Source: Pogostemon cablin (Eukaryota > Streptophyta > Magnoliopsida > Lamiales > Lamiaceae). Taken from it: DNA of 64,000 nt. Position 1 is the first letter of the stretch. The number at the start of each line of letters is the position of its first letter. A program made the translations under genes and the position numbers. The notes beneath the pieces were generated by a model. The model was not told the DNA's origin. It saw only the letters and a list, made by a program, of their open reading frames with translations, and did no database searches. Positions 11,156 through 23,623 of this stretch are shown piece by piece. Where the stretch lies: NCBI GenBank assembly GCA_023678885.1, contig CM042983.1, positions 23,046,279-23,110,278 on the forward strand. The letters run 5' to 3'.

Positions 11156-13017
11156 CTCTCCGACGTTAAACATGAGCGCCTGTTGGGGGCTTGCCCTTCC
11201 GTTTTATTGCTTTATTTCTTTCGTGTGAGTAAGAAATTTTTATATTTAAGGTGCTTATTATTCGGCAATTACATCTTTGCAAACTTAGTTTCGACTTATA
11301 TTTTTACTAAGTTTGGGGGGTGTGATGTTATTACCTCATTGAAGCACCAAGAATATAATCTTTTTTTTGTAATGTTTGCTAGGGGAGTTGATTTTTTGCG
11401 GTATATTGAAACTTTAATCGGTTTCGATGTGTCAATTTTTTTGCAATTTGCCTAGTGTTCAGTGGTATTTCTAGTGTGTGGAGTCGATTACATAGTCAAT
11501 TAATTCTTTCTTATAGTTCTCCTATTTTATTATTGATGAATCATGTGATGATGAGTTTATTTGAGCTTTGATGATAGAAAAAGATAAAAGAGTGGCAAGA
11601 CGAGCTCTACATTGAGGCTTTGAATCGAGGAGCTCGTGCGTACGTTGAAGAAAAATCAGGTGCCCTCGTTTCCTTTTTCTAATTTTTATATGTGCTTTTA
11701 ATTCATGGAGTGGAAGGATTGAGTTTATGGTGGTGATCCATGTGAGCTTATATTGTTAAAATTATCTTTGAAATTCATATGCTCTTGAAATTGATGAAGG
11801 AAGTGTACTTGAGTTATATTGTGATATGAAGTTCTATGTGTACATGTGTGATATTATCTACCATGAAAAATGCTCTGTTACTTGTTAAAAACCCATGTGA
11901 GATTTTGAGTCTCGTTAATCATGATACATAATCACATGATATTTTCTTTTCTGGTGAGTATCGTTCTTGTGTGTATATTCTAGAACTTGCCTCTTGTCTT
12001 ACTTGAAACTACATGTGTTTTAGATGATGGGAGATGATTTTAGGCCATCCTTGAATTTATGAGTCACTTAGCCAAATAATTCCCTACCAAATAATTATAT
12101 ATCCGTAGTTAGCCCCATTGAGCCTAAAAGCCTTATTTCTTTGGCAACCTACGAAGATAGCCACTTTGATATCTTATTTGAGCCTTAAATTCCTATATTT
12201 AGTGGAGAATTAAATGCTGTCAAAGTATGTTAATGGTGCTTGATAACAATTTGGGAAGGAATGAAATTGGTGTTGAAATTAATAGTGATGGATTATGATA
12301 ATGCATCTAAGGAGAATCATGGAGTAGTGATTAAATCTAGTACTCCATGGAATCAAAAACCCTAGGGTAGTGCTTAAATCTAGTACCCTATGGAGGATGC
12401 GTGAGGTAGTGCCCGAAACTGGTACCTCGAGAGAAAAAGGATGTGCTTGAGACAAGAAAAAGTATGTTGAGCTTGAAGGAAATGAGAGAAAAGAAAATTA
12501 GAAGAGCATGAAGTTGGATAGCCTTGAAGTGTAAGAATCTGCAGTATAAAAGATCTCCGATTTTAATTCTCTACTAATTGAGTCACTTTATCCATATGTT
12601 TCCTACCCTTACCAAAGAGCCAACATTACATCCAAAAGAAAAGTCCTTTTTGATCCCATTGTCGAATCATACTTTTAGTGGTGAAGAGCTTGAGACGTTT
12701 GGCAAGCTTATGATTACGCATGCACTTGAATTGAATCTGAGCGTAAACACCTTAACCCATAAGTGTACATCTTTTACACTTGAGTGCGAGTGATATATAC
12801 TTTTCGTGAGAACATGTCAATGGAGCATTTGAATTGGTGGTGATTGTCTTAACTTGTATGCTTTAAATTAATTATTACACGTGATAAGAGTTGCATGACC
12901 TAAGTTGATGACAATTGTATTTTGAATGGGGTATTGGTCATAGTCCTTGTTTCCCCGCTAATTTTCTTACTCTTTCTCTTTATCTTTATTTTGTTGCCTC
13001 GGGACGAGCAACGGGTA
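11156..13017 (+). other. Element C interior without pol
   Basis: No reverse transcriptase, integrase or protease motif was found in any frame. It opens with CGACGTTAAAC and a GCCTGTTGGGGGCTTGCCC stretch, like the segment found just after gag in many plant gag-only and Athila-like elements. Imperfect 45-50 bp repeats at about 12320-12435 share TCTAGTACYC. Small frames at 11183, 12578 and 12900 have no recognisable content. Confidence 0.7.
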
Positions 13018-13029
13018 AGTTTGGGGGAT
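13018..13029 (+). other. Element C polypurine tract
   Basis: AGTTTGGGGGAT lies immediately before the TGATG start of the 3' LTR. Confidence 0.75.
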
Positions 13030-15000
13030 TGATGAGATTGAAAATAAGCATGTTTTAATATCCAATTTAACACCTTTTTGATTGATATTGTAGTCTTATA
13101 TGAGCACAAGTGTCTTATATTCGATATATGTGAGAATCATGTGCACTTGAGGTGTTTTATTATGTTTTAGGTGGAAAAAGGATGAAAAGTGCAAAGTTGG
13201 AGAAAAGGTGCAATTTGTGCAAGAATGCTGAAAACGCACATCCAACTTTCATAATTATTCTGTATTGTTGTGGAGCTCGAAACTGATGGTGTGATATATG
13301 GTTGGAAAGCCACTGAAGAGAGGTCGTTTTGGCGTAAAGAACACCATCATTGAAGTCTGAACGAGGAAGTTATGAGCAAAGTGGTGACGCCGCGCGAGCT
13401 GTGCCGAACATAATTGCAGTGCTACTTTCCATGGCCTGTTACATATTCAATTCTTGGAGTTTTTGTGATTTCTTTATAAGGATCAGGAAGAGAGGATCGC
13501 GTGAGCACAAAAATCACTCAATTCGGAGGTTGGATGTGAAAGTTATATGCGAATCGGAGAGACTGCGCAAATCGGTTCGACCTTCTTGAGGTCGAATCGA
13601 GGTCGAACCCAACAGAAAAAATGCTGGTTCGACCACGACATGCTGGTTCGACCTGTTGGCTGGTCGAACCATGCACCTGAGACGTCCAGAAGGGTGGTTC
13701 GACCATGGTTCGACCTGTAGGGGTTGGTTCGACCTGTTTGGGAGGTCGAACCGCACTTCGGGAACTTACCAAATCCGTATTTTTTAGGCCTAAACGCGTG
13801 TGATCACTTGAAAAGCCCATTCCAAGCATAGGAGACGTGATTACAAGTATAAAAGGAGGTCTATACAGCCCCAAAAAGAGGAGGAACACAACACAATACA
13901 AGAGAGGAGAAGAGAGGCCACAACATACAACACCCCACAAGGGGGATCACCCCCCAACCATCATCCTTTTCTCCATCCATCTATCACTTTGAAGATTCGT
14001 TTATGGAATTAAAGGGAGAACTAAAAGGAGAATTCAAAAGCGAGAAGGACGCGATGACGCCACATCTAGGGTTTATTCGTTTCCTAATTTATCTTGTATT
14101 TTCCGGACATCCGGGTAATATATATCCAACACCCATGTGTGTTTTCTACAACACCATGGGCTAGAGCCTTTTTCGTAGAACTAGGGTTGTGAAGGTTTTA
14201 TCTAGTTAATTGAACTTCCATATGTATACTCCGTACAATACTACTTGTGGTTTATTTTATATAAGATTGTGCCTTTTTAATCCATACTCATAGTCGTTTT
14301 GTGCATCAATAATCGTTGTGTAGAGTCTGAATACATAACATGGTTATTGGTTGAGTGCGTTCACTGTTGAGCAGGGTTTTAAGTTATAATTCTAAGTGAA
14401 GGGATTCCGAAGTCTTATTAGAACTATCTTATATGAATACTTATTAATTGAATTGAATTCGGGTTAATAAGTAGGATAAATAGGATAATTTTATAGTACC
14501 TATAAAGGGAGATCATATCGGGTTAGAGTACCAATCCTAGGGGAAAATAATTGATGCTGATAATACCTAGAAAGTGGGTGAAATTATATCTCTTGCTCCG
14601 AGGTTATTCACACGTGTTACACGCATGTTTACTTGTGTCTATAGAGTAGATATGCATGGTTTAGTGATGCGTCCATATTCCACAAGGCAGAGTCGGACGT
14701 TGACACATGGAAGGGAAGTTAATTAGTGAAACTGGATTATCCTAGAGCTACCTATTCTCCTACTTGATCCACTTTCATATCCTTCGAGTGATAGTTTATT
14801 TTATTTGTTATTTAATTTCCAGCATATTAGTTGTTAGATAACCATTAAAACATAATTGCCTTGTCTTAATTAATTTAGATAATAATTAAATTGATAATAC
14901 GCCGTCCCTTGGGTTCGATATTCACTTGGTCACCTTTCGAGACTACAATTGATATCCTTCATACTTGGGGATTAATTGTGTGTTGAGAAAACGCGCATCA
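13030..15000 (+). mobile_element. Element C: complete 3' LTR (1971 bp)
   Basis: Bounded by TGATG and CATCA, a perfect 5-bp inverted pair. The right end equals the end of the 5' LTR at 8824. Immediately after 15000 the sequence is the interior of element D, so C inserted into D. The 5-bp target duplication should be cccac (15001-15005), with its partner outside the window. The minus-strand frame at 13518-13940 is a by-product. Confidence 0.93.
13574..13752. repeat. GGTTCGACC/GGTCGAACC boxes in the LTR of element C
   Basis: F boxes at 13574, 13626, 13645, 13696, 13707 and 13726. R boxes at 13590 (as GGTCGAATC), 13601, 13662 and 13744. The order is F-R-R, F-F-R, F-F-F-R, so these are partial cassettes; some spacings (19/17, 19/18) are close to the 20/18 of the internal array. 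Confidence 0.85.
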
Positions 15001-15760
15001 CCCACTCAAAGAAAACTTAAGTATGATCCTGAATTTAGAAAGACTCTCATTTGTAGTGAATGTACTGGTTTTTGGTCATTATGCAAATGAATGTGCTAAC
15101 ACCCTTTTAAAGAGAAGGATGAACTTAAATGTTTCCTTAAGTGATGACGAATCTGAAGGTGATCAAGAGACAAAGGATGAAGAACTGGCATTTCTGTCAG
15201 AATGTGTAAGTGAAGGACTTTCTGGAAGTGACACAAATGTTGAGTTAGATGGGACAAAATCTACTTCGACATCAAGCAAGGTTCAGTTTATTTCTGATTC
15301 TGGTGTGAAATGTACTAATGCTTTTTTATACTAGAACAGGCACATCTGAAGAGCAATTGGAAAGCAAAATTGCTGAACTTTTGAAAGAACTTCAAAAGTT
15401 CAACCAAGAGAATGATGGTTTGATTGAAACTATCACAAGACTTGAGGTAAATCTTACTAGAAAGGATGCTGAAATTTCAAAACTCCAAGAACAATTGACT
15501 GCATCAACACTAAGTTTCAAAAAATACTCTAAGAGTACATTGTTATGAATGAAGCTTTGTGTGTTGGTAAATCTGATATGAGTGGCCTTGGATTTTCTGA
15601 AAATTCTAACCCTTTTAGTTTTGAAAAATCTGTAAATTTTGTGAAACCTGGATCAAAAAGTTTTTCTAAAAATTTCCAAAACAGAGAGGCAAGAGAATTT
15701 TTATCTATCATTACTGTTCAGTTCCTGGTCACATTCGCCCATTTTATTTTAAACTGAAAG
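15001..15760 (+). pseudogene. Element D: gag C-terminal remnant with two zinc knuckles
   Basis: This is the first part of SIRE-like element D to the right of C. A CX2CX4HX4C zinc knuckle (C-S-E-C...GH-Y-A-N-E-C) is encoded at 15049-15095 but split by one extra T in GGTTTTTGG. An acidic stretch and a coiled-coil-like segment follow (15340-15540, rich in E, L, K). A second knuckle of the form (C)HYCSVPGHIRPF(C) lies near 15705-15750, with both outer cysteines now tyrosine (TGT to TAT). Two-knuckle gags are typical of SIRE/Maximus copia elements. Frames at 15023, 15318 and 15545 are pieces of this one gene. The 5' LTR and most of gag lie left of the window. Confidence 0.75.
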
Positions 15761-15765
15761 ATGAC

Positions 15766-18700
15766 TTGTTCTCTGGAAAAGTGTTGCCTAAAATGTTGCC
15801 ACACACGTATTCACACACACCAAAAATTGCTTGGGTCAGAAAACCAAAAGTGCTATCTAATGTGGCTTGTACTTCTTTACAAGCATGTGTACCTGGTTTA
15901 TGGTATTTTGATAGTGGTTGTTCTAGACATATGACTGGAAATGTTGAATATTTGAAAGATTATGAAGCTTTTGATGGTGGTAAGGTTACTTATGGTGGTG
16001 GCTCTAGAGGTAACATTATTGGTAAAGGAACTTTAAATGTTAAAGGTTTCCCAAATTTGAAGAATGTGCTGCATGTTGAAGGTTTGCGTGCTAATTTGAT
16101 AAGCATAAGTCAATTATGTGATGACAGTTTGCATGTGAAATTTGACAAGAATTCATGTTTTGTGTTGAATGAAACTGATGAGTGTGTGATGGTAAGTAAT
16201 CGATCTGTTGATAATTATTATCTGATTGGTAACAACACTTACTGCAACATCTCACAACATAATGAAAGTGTATTTTGGCATCAAAAACTTGGCCATGTTA
16301 ATTACAGAAATTTATAAAAATTGGTTAAGTTGGAAACTGTTAAAGGATTACCTAAGCTCAGTTTCAAAGACCCTCCCGTTTGTGGTTCATGCCAAAAAGA
16401 TAAGCAGGTAAGGTCTTCACACAAAATCACCACTATGTGCACATCTTCAAGATGTTTTGAATTGCTTCACATGGATCTTATGGGTCCTATGGAGACTGAA
16501 AGTCTTGGTGGTAAGAAGTATTCTTTGGTTGTGGTAGATGATTTTTCTAGATTTTCATTGGTTGAATTCATTAGAGAAAAATCAGATGTGTTTGAAGTGT
16601 TTAAAGTTCTTTACAAAAGGTTCAAAAATGCTTTCAATCTTAAGATTTGTAGGATCAGAACTGATTATGGTAGAGAATTTGAAAATAACATGTTATCGGA
16701 ATTCTGTGAAAAGAAAGGAATAGTGCAAGAGTTTTCATCTCCTAAAACCCCACAGCAAAATGGCATAGTTGAAAGAAAAAATAGAACTCTGCAAGAGATA
16801 GTTAGAGTCATGCTTACTTCAATGAATGTGTCTAAAAGATTTTGGGCTGAGGCATTGAATACTGCATGTCATGTGTCTAATAGAATTCTGTTTAGACCTG
16901 GTAGTTCTATTACATCTTATGAGTTGCTGTATAGGAGAAAACCCAACCTGAAATACTTTCATGTGTTTGGCTGCATGTACTATATTCTGAATGATAGAGA
17001 GTATCTTTCAAAGTTTGATTCTAAGAGTGATAAAAGTCATTTCTTAGGGTATTCTAAGAATAGCAAAGCATACAGAATCTTTAATCTCAGAACCAGATTT
17101 GTTCAAGAATCTATAAATGTGGTATTTGATGATACATCTAATATTGCAGGTAAAAAGATGGAAGATGACATCTCTGATCTGATTGAAATTGCAGAACCAG
17201 TGAACAATGTTGAGCCAAAAGTGATCACATTACCTACAACATCTGAGAATGAGTCAGAAAGCAATGAGAATCAGATCCACAGAACTCCAAGGAATTCTCT
17301 TAACTACAGATATAAGAAGGATCACCCTTCCTCACAGATCATAGGAGAATCCTCAGCTGGTGTTCAAACCAGAAGGAAAGATAAATTCAGAGATGTGGTA
17401 AGATCAGTTTGCATGTCCAACATATGCAATCAGGTATGTGCTGAATGTTATTTTTCTTCTGTAAAACCCAAAAATGTTTCTAATGCTTTAAAAGATGAAT
17501 GTTGGATTCAGGCTATGCATGAAGAACTTGAACAATTCACTAGGAATGATGTTTGGATTCTAGTCCCTAGGCCCACAAACACTAATGTCATTGGAACTAA
17601 GTGGATTTTCAAGAATAAAACTGATGAATATGGTAATATAGTAAGAAACAAAGCTAGACTTGTTGCACAAGGATACACACAGGTTGAAGGGATAGATTTT
17701 GATGAAATATTTGCACCTGTAGCTAGAATAGAGTCTATTAGGCTTCTTTTGGCTATTGCATGCTTTGTTGGTATCAAATTATTTCAAATGGATGTTAAAG
17801 CTGCCTTTTTAAATGGAATTTTAAATGAAGAAGCTTTTGTTGAACAACCAAAAGGTTTTGTTGATCCTTTCTATATATCCTGGTCATGTGTATAAACTGA
17901 AAAAAGCTTTGTACGGTCTAAAGCAAGCTCCTAGAGCATGGTATGATAGACTAACTGACTTCTTACTTCAATTTGAATTCATTAGAGGTGAGGCTGATAG
18001 AACTCTTTTCATTAAGCATGAATCAAATGATTTCTTGATTGCTCAAATTTATGTTGATGACATTGTATTTGGAGCAACATCTCAAGTCATGATGGACAAC
18101 TTTGTGAAAGCCATGACTACTACTTTTAAAATGAGTCTTGTTGGTGATCTAAATTACTTTTTAGGGCTCCAAATTAAGCAAAGTGATAGTGGTATTTTCA
18201 TCTTACAAAGCAAGTATGCTAAAAACTTGGTGAAAAGATTTAGTCTTGAAAATGCTAAGCCTATAAAAACACCTATGGGAACATCACAGAAACTGTGCAG
18301 AGATGATGTTGGCCCTGATGTTGACCACACTCTGTATAGATCAATGATTGGTAGTCTTCTGTACTTAACTGCTAGTACCTGACATTATGTATAGTGTCTG
18401 TGTTTGTGCTAGATACCAAGCAAATCTCAAGGAATCTCATATGAAAGCTGTGAAGAGGATTATCAGATATGTGGCTGGAACTGCCAACATGGGGTTAGAA
18501 TTTTCAAAGGACACTAACAGCTCTCTGGTTGGATACAGCGATGCTGATTGGGCAAGGTGATTGTGATGACATGAAGAGCACAAGTGGTGGATGTTTTTAC
18601 ACGGGTAACAATCTTTTTTCTTGGCATTCTAAAAAAAAATTGTATATCCCAATCCACTACTAAATCTGAATATATTGCTGCTGGAAGTTGTTGCACAAAG

Positions 18701-18988
18701 TTGCTTTGGCTAAAAAAGATGCTAGATGATTATGTGCTTGAGACTGGCACTTTAATGATCTACTGTGATAAAACAAGTGCTATAAACATTTCAAAAAATC
18801 TAGTTCAACACTCACTCACTAAACATATTAGCATTATACATTATTTTCTAAGAGATTTAGTTAAGAAGGGAGTAGTCAAATTGAAGTATATTTCCACTGA
18901 GAAACAACTTGTTGACATATTCATAAAAGCACTTGATTTCGAGAGGTTTTCTTCACTTAGGAAATCTCTTGGACTCTGCATTCCATAA
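15766..18988 (+). pseudogene. Element D: copia pol polyprotein (SIRE-like), broken
   Basis: Domain order is copia: protease with WYFDSGCSRHM near 15905; integrase zinc region (WHQKLGHVNYRNL, later VCGSCQKDK); integrase core with HMDLMGP, RIRTDYGREF and NGIVERKNRT; reverse transcriptase (QMDVKAAFLNG, YGLKQAPRAWYDRL, YVDD near 18050); RNase H ending SEYIAAGSCC and TKHISIIHYFLRDL. Breaks: an in-frame TAA at 16315-16317, frameshifts near 17870, just after 18375, near 18557 and near 18640. The protein would be dead. IAAGSCC and the env-like gene downstream point to the SIRE/Maximus lineage. Confidence 0.9.
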
Positions 18989-19802
18989 AGTCATGCATGA
19001 TGTTGCTTAGAGTGTTTCGACACTCGAGGCAACACTACTGTAAGTTTTGCCATTTTATGTCAAATTAAGTGATTTGGTGACCTATTTTGTTACTGCTAAC
19101 TATATTATAGTTGAATCTTGAGGTATTACTGGACATACACTAAAAGCACAGTTCTTAAAAAATCAATGGTCCAAACATGCTGAGTAACTAGGCACACGTG
19201 GCTGACAACCATGATGTGTTCTTTTCAAAAGGTTGTTATGGTTTCAAAAAGGGAATAAAGAACACTCTTGAACTGCTATTGAATAACCAGATACACGGGG
19301 CTGACAACCACGATGTGATCTTTTCAAAAGGTAGTATGAAATCTTGAGATTAAGTGCATCAAAAATCCACTAAAGGATAAAAGTGTATGTGTGCCTAAAT
19401 TATTCATCCTTGATTGATTTTTCCATAATATCTTTAGCCTTAACAAAATTGTTATTAAATTATTTATTTTCAATACATTAAGTGATAGAACTTATAGTAT
19501 TTATTTATTACTCTGCATTTTTTAATTATCGTGCATTATTATTTCTCCATATTTGATCATGGCCGATTTTTAAGGAAATATGTGTTAGTGGCCATGAGTT
19601 CTCATATACTGCCGCATTGCATATCCTTTATTGTTTGCAGTTTTTAATTAGTGGAAATAACCTCCATCCCACTACTGTTCACTCTCTCTATATAACTTGA
19701 AATATAACGTTTGATGTGACATGTTTGTGTACTTGAGTGTGATCCCCCATTTCATCTTCTCACTCACTGTTATCGATAAAGCCTGTTCTCTCACATTTCA
19801 AA
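18989..19802 (+). other. Element D spacer between pol and env-like gene
   Basis: No reading frame. A roughly 55-bp direct repeat at about 19181-19235 and 19282-19340 shares GCTGACAACCA and TCTTTTCAAAAGGT. Such spacers are usual in SIRE elements. Confidence 0.6.
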
Positions 19803-22090
19803 TGGCACCTCCAAAGCAACCCGTTCCACTTCCAAATCCAAACTTTCTTTCTTATAAAATCCACTCCAAATCCTAGCTGATATGGCCGATAATGTCGCAT
19901 AGGATGCTGCATCAGATGTCAATCTGAAAGCTACTACACAACCGACTACTCTAGTTTCTGGAACCCCTTTTCCTCAGAGCATCGTCTTTCCTGCATGAAC
20001 ATCCAATTCAGTTCTTGAATCTCTTCGAACTCAGTTCACTAGGTCGAACATTACTGTTTCAAGAATTGAAAATCCCATCCTTGAACCATCCATTCCCTCT
20101 GAAGTTCACTCTGAAATTCCCACCGATACTCCTAATCCATCCGCTATTGTCCCTTTTGTGACTCCTGAAGAAAGCCTATCCTCAGAGAATGTTGAGACTC
20201 AGAACCCTGTTCAAGCCCCTACATCTCCAAAAACATCTCCCACTCGTGCTGAACAGAATCCACAAGTGTCTTCTCCCTCGTCATCACCACCGATTCTAAT
20301 CAGATCAAAGGTTGCTAAACCATCTGCTCCAAAACGTAAAGAGCCTCCACAACGTTGGTCGATCAGACTCCACAAGAAAGGCACTACACAGGATGCAACC
20401 ACCTCTGAAAAAGGGAAGTCCCCTATCTCTATCTCTGATTCTGATGAAGCTGCTCCTATGGATGTAGATGCTACAGGTGAAAATCCTACTAAAGCTGATC
20501 TTTGCAAAGCTTTGAAGAAGATACGGAGAGGAAAGAAAGTTGTGTCTGATGTTACCGCTCTTGAGGCAACACCAGATGAATCTGATGAGAAAAATGCTGA
20601 TCTGAACTAGTTGATTGATGATGTTGCCACAGATGTTGCCACCTCAGTGCCAACACCTACTATTGCCAATGCAGAACCCCTCTGATACTGATCATGATTC
20701 ATCTTCATCTTCTGATGATGAAGAGAATGCACCTGAGAATGCTGACGAAGGTACAGAATCTGATGAATCTGATAAGGATGCTGATGTTCAAAATGTTGAG
20801 AGTTCTGATGGTGAAGATGAAGCCAAAGACGATGATGGTGATGAGTCCCATGATGATGCTGATGATATATCTGATGACTCAGACTATGATGTTGAAAACT
20901 TTGGAGTTGGGAACTTCTACTTCATTGATGGCAAGGCCAGATACAAAAAGTTTGCCAAAAAGGACATAATTCATGAAAGAAATATGAAGGATGCCGATCT
21001 CACTCCACACAATCTCATCAACTTCTTCAGAGAGAGAAGCTTGTTGAAATCACTCAAGTACTCTACCTCATTCTACACCAATTGGGTATGTGAGTTTTAT
21101 GCCCACATCTGTGCTAGTATGATTAAGATTACAAGTCTCAAATTTGAAAGAATTTTCTTTAGGGCTGAGATTTATGATTTTTCACCTACAAAGATTAATG
21201 AGTGTTTAGGGATTGTGAATGCTGATAGTGATGACGAAATTGATGATATGGATGAGATTGTGTCTGTGATAACTAGAGGTTTAATTATTAGTTGGCCTAA
21301 GAAATTTTTCAGTCCAAGTCTGACTAGTTTACATGCAATCTTGTACAAGCTATGTGTTTACAATTGGCTGCCTTTCTCCAATACCACTAGAGTTACCACT
21401 GAGCATGTTGTGTTGATCTATAAGATAGGAAAGAACATGCCTTTTAACCTTGGTAGAGTGATTTACAAGAATCTGATCAGTTATGGTGGAAATATCTCCA
21501 AGGTTGGTAAGTTACCTTATCCTGCTTTGATTCACTGCCTGTTAACTGGTCAAGGTACTAAGAAAGGTAAAGGTGATTTTCTTTCCTCAAGTGCTCTAGT
21601 CCTTGGTATTTCTAGACCACTGCTTGAAGGTAACCATGTAGTTGATCTACCCTATGTGAACCCTGCTCCTACCCCTGCTACTGCTGATACTCAGAATGTT
21701 GCTCCTGATACTGCCAACACTTCGGTTCATACTGACACTTCTGCCCAAGCTGGAGAAGGTATCTCTGTTACTCTGAACCGCAAGTACATTGAGTAACAAG
21801 CTGCTGCCCTAGTACGCCATTTCTCGAACCTCAGACTCCAAGCCAATGCACAGAACATACAAGCAGACATTCTAGAACAAAGAGCTCAGTTCTGGGGTAA
21901 GCTGCTATCCACACCCACACGGGGAGATATACCTGCTGCTGCTGCTCAACCTACTGCAGTTGAAAGGTCTGGCTCTGGAGGAATTATGATTGAGGACATC
22001 ACTGATGAACTAGAAGAAGGAAATATTGCTGAAAATATTCCTGATGCAGGTGATGCTACTGGTGATGTTTCTGGTAATGCTGCAACTTAG
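19803..22090 (+). pseudogene. Element D: env-like / plant transposon-associated gene, broken
   Basis: An ATG at 19803 opens a proline/serine-rich N-terminus that is soon stopped. Readable blocks are 20158-20610 (P/S/T-rich, with KRKEPPQRWSIRLHKKG), 20615-21796 and, after an in-frame TAA at 21794-21796, on to TAG at 22088-22090. The middle block has a very acidic D/E/S stretch (20690-20910). After it comes a folded-looking domain (FFRERSLLKSL, ...NWVCEFYAHI, ...ECLGI, LIHCLLTGQGTKKGKGDFL) resembling the 'putative plant transposon protein' family found in SIRE-like elements and many plant hypothetical proteins. No clear signal peptide or transmembrane segment was seen, so env is a positional name only. 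Confidence 0.7.
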
Positions 22091-22465
22091 GGGAAGTTCA
22101 CATGGTGAGGGGGAGATCAGCAAAGAGATCAAAGTGTTGATGCTTGTTGCTGATGATGACTGAAAGCTGCTGCTGCCTAACTAATTTTTCTAACTATTTG
22201 ATGATGGGATGTTAAACTGTTATTTACTTTCTGATGGTGAATGGATATTTTACTTTATTTTCTGTTTAAACTCTGATCTAAGCTCTGGACTTATATGTTG
22301 CTTAAGTGGTTATTTTTAATCACTTTGGTAATTATGCTTTAGAATGGTTAGTTATTTTTGCATAATTGTCGAGCTAACATCTGATGTATTACTTTGGATA
22401 TCTTGCTCTGCATTATTTTCTTGCATCAGGTTATGTGATTACGGATAGACGTGATTGGGGGAGAT
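22091..22465 (+). other. Element D 3' untranslated part and polypurine tract
   Basis: Non-coding. Two purine runs are present: GGTGAGGGGGAGAT near 22105 and TTGGGGGAGAT at 22455-22465. The second directly precedes the LTR and is the likely priming tract. Confidence 0.6.
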
Positions 22466-23310
22466 TGTTGATGTGAAGTGTTGATACCAGTGTCATCACA
22501 TCTGGAATCACACCTATCCTCCACTAGTTGTTTTATTAACCACTAACGTTATTTTGTTGTTTCGACTGGTGTTGTGCTTAATGTTACTTTCAGGGTTATA
22601 GCAATTGAAGTGCTGAACATGTTGGACACAAAGACCAAGTCAAACGCAGATCTTGAAGACCCTGGAGCGAACTGGAAAGATCCGGAAGCTCTAGAAGGAT
22701 CTAGAAGATGAAAATAACTACCTCTCTTAGTGGGCAGTTATTTGAGTCTGCATGGGTGGTATTTACATCTCCTACGTGGACCGCTCATCATTTGGAGCCT
22801 GCAGCCATCTATAAATGGAAGCTGCTAGTTGCCAAGTCAAGTGATTGAAAAGGCAATCCCACTATACAGTGTAAAAGATCCTAGATAAGTTTCTGTCATA
22901 GTATTTGTACTGGTGTTGTAACACTTGGTTCAACATCAGTTGTCTACTGTTATTCCCATACGTTTTGTGTGCGCTATTCACAGGCAGTGGAAGCCCACAT
23001 GTGAAGTAGGCTTAGATTCTAGCAAGTCTAAGTTCTACCATTTGGGAACGTGTTTGGATTTTAGATCCGATTTTGTATTTGAAGGGTGGAAGAATTGTTT
23101 CCATACTTAAGAGTTTGTTTTTGTAATCACATTTTCCAATAGTGATATTTGTGCCATGAGGCTGCCACAAACTTACAAAAGTTTGTGGAAAGATTGAGTA
23201 ATCTGTGTTAAGTCTTCCGCTGATTTACAACTTGTTCTATACTTAGTCAAGTTACATTCTGATACATACAGTGTTGTTCAAAGTATTACCACACTTAGGA
23301 CAACATCGTA
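22466..23310 (+). mobile_element. Element D: 3' LTR (right end approximate)
   Basis: Starts TGTTGATGTG right after the polypurine tract. A possible TATA box (TATAAATGG) is near 22811. The right end is uncertain because the 5' LTR is outside the window; ACAACATCGTATCA near 23300 is the best candidate. Directly after it comes the right part of a Stowaway MITE lacking its left end, which suggests D inserted into that MITE. Confidence 0.65.
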
Positions 23311-23339
23311 TCAAAAACACACTTTGCACCATTGGGCAC

Positions 23340-23523
23340 CCGACACTCCCAAAAGAGTCTTCTTTCCTTTTTACACACATGGGATCCACACACACGCTAA
23401 TACAATTAAAATATGGGACCCCACACTCCCACTAATACAACTACACATTATACATTAAATAATAATACTCCTTAATCCACGTGCCAAAAAGCAAAAGATT
23501 CTCTTAACAAGGGACGGAGGGAG
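23340..23523. mobile_element. Stowaway MITE, right part only
   Basis: Ends in GGGACGGAGGGAG followed by TA, the Stowaway terminus. The body (CTAATACAA, TACTCCTTAATCCACGTGCC) matches the complete copy at 42373-42576. The left terminus is missing at the junction with element D. Confidence 0.65.
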
Positions 23524-23623
23524 TATATATTAAGATAGGCATTTACAAAAATATCCTTGATCATGACAGTGAAATTGAATTAACATTGGGGATCGAAAAT
23601 CCCTTATTTTATTCGAAGGGTAA

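Noticed and set aside
18584..18988. Independent 134-codon gene
   Set aside because: It is the RNase H end of element D's pol displaced by frameshifts.
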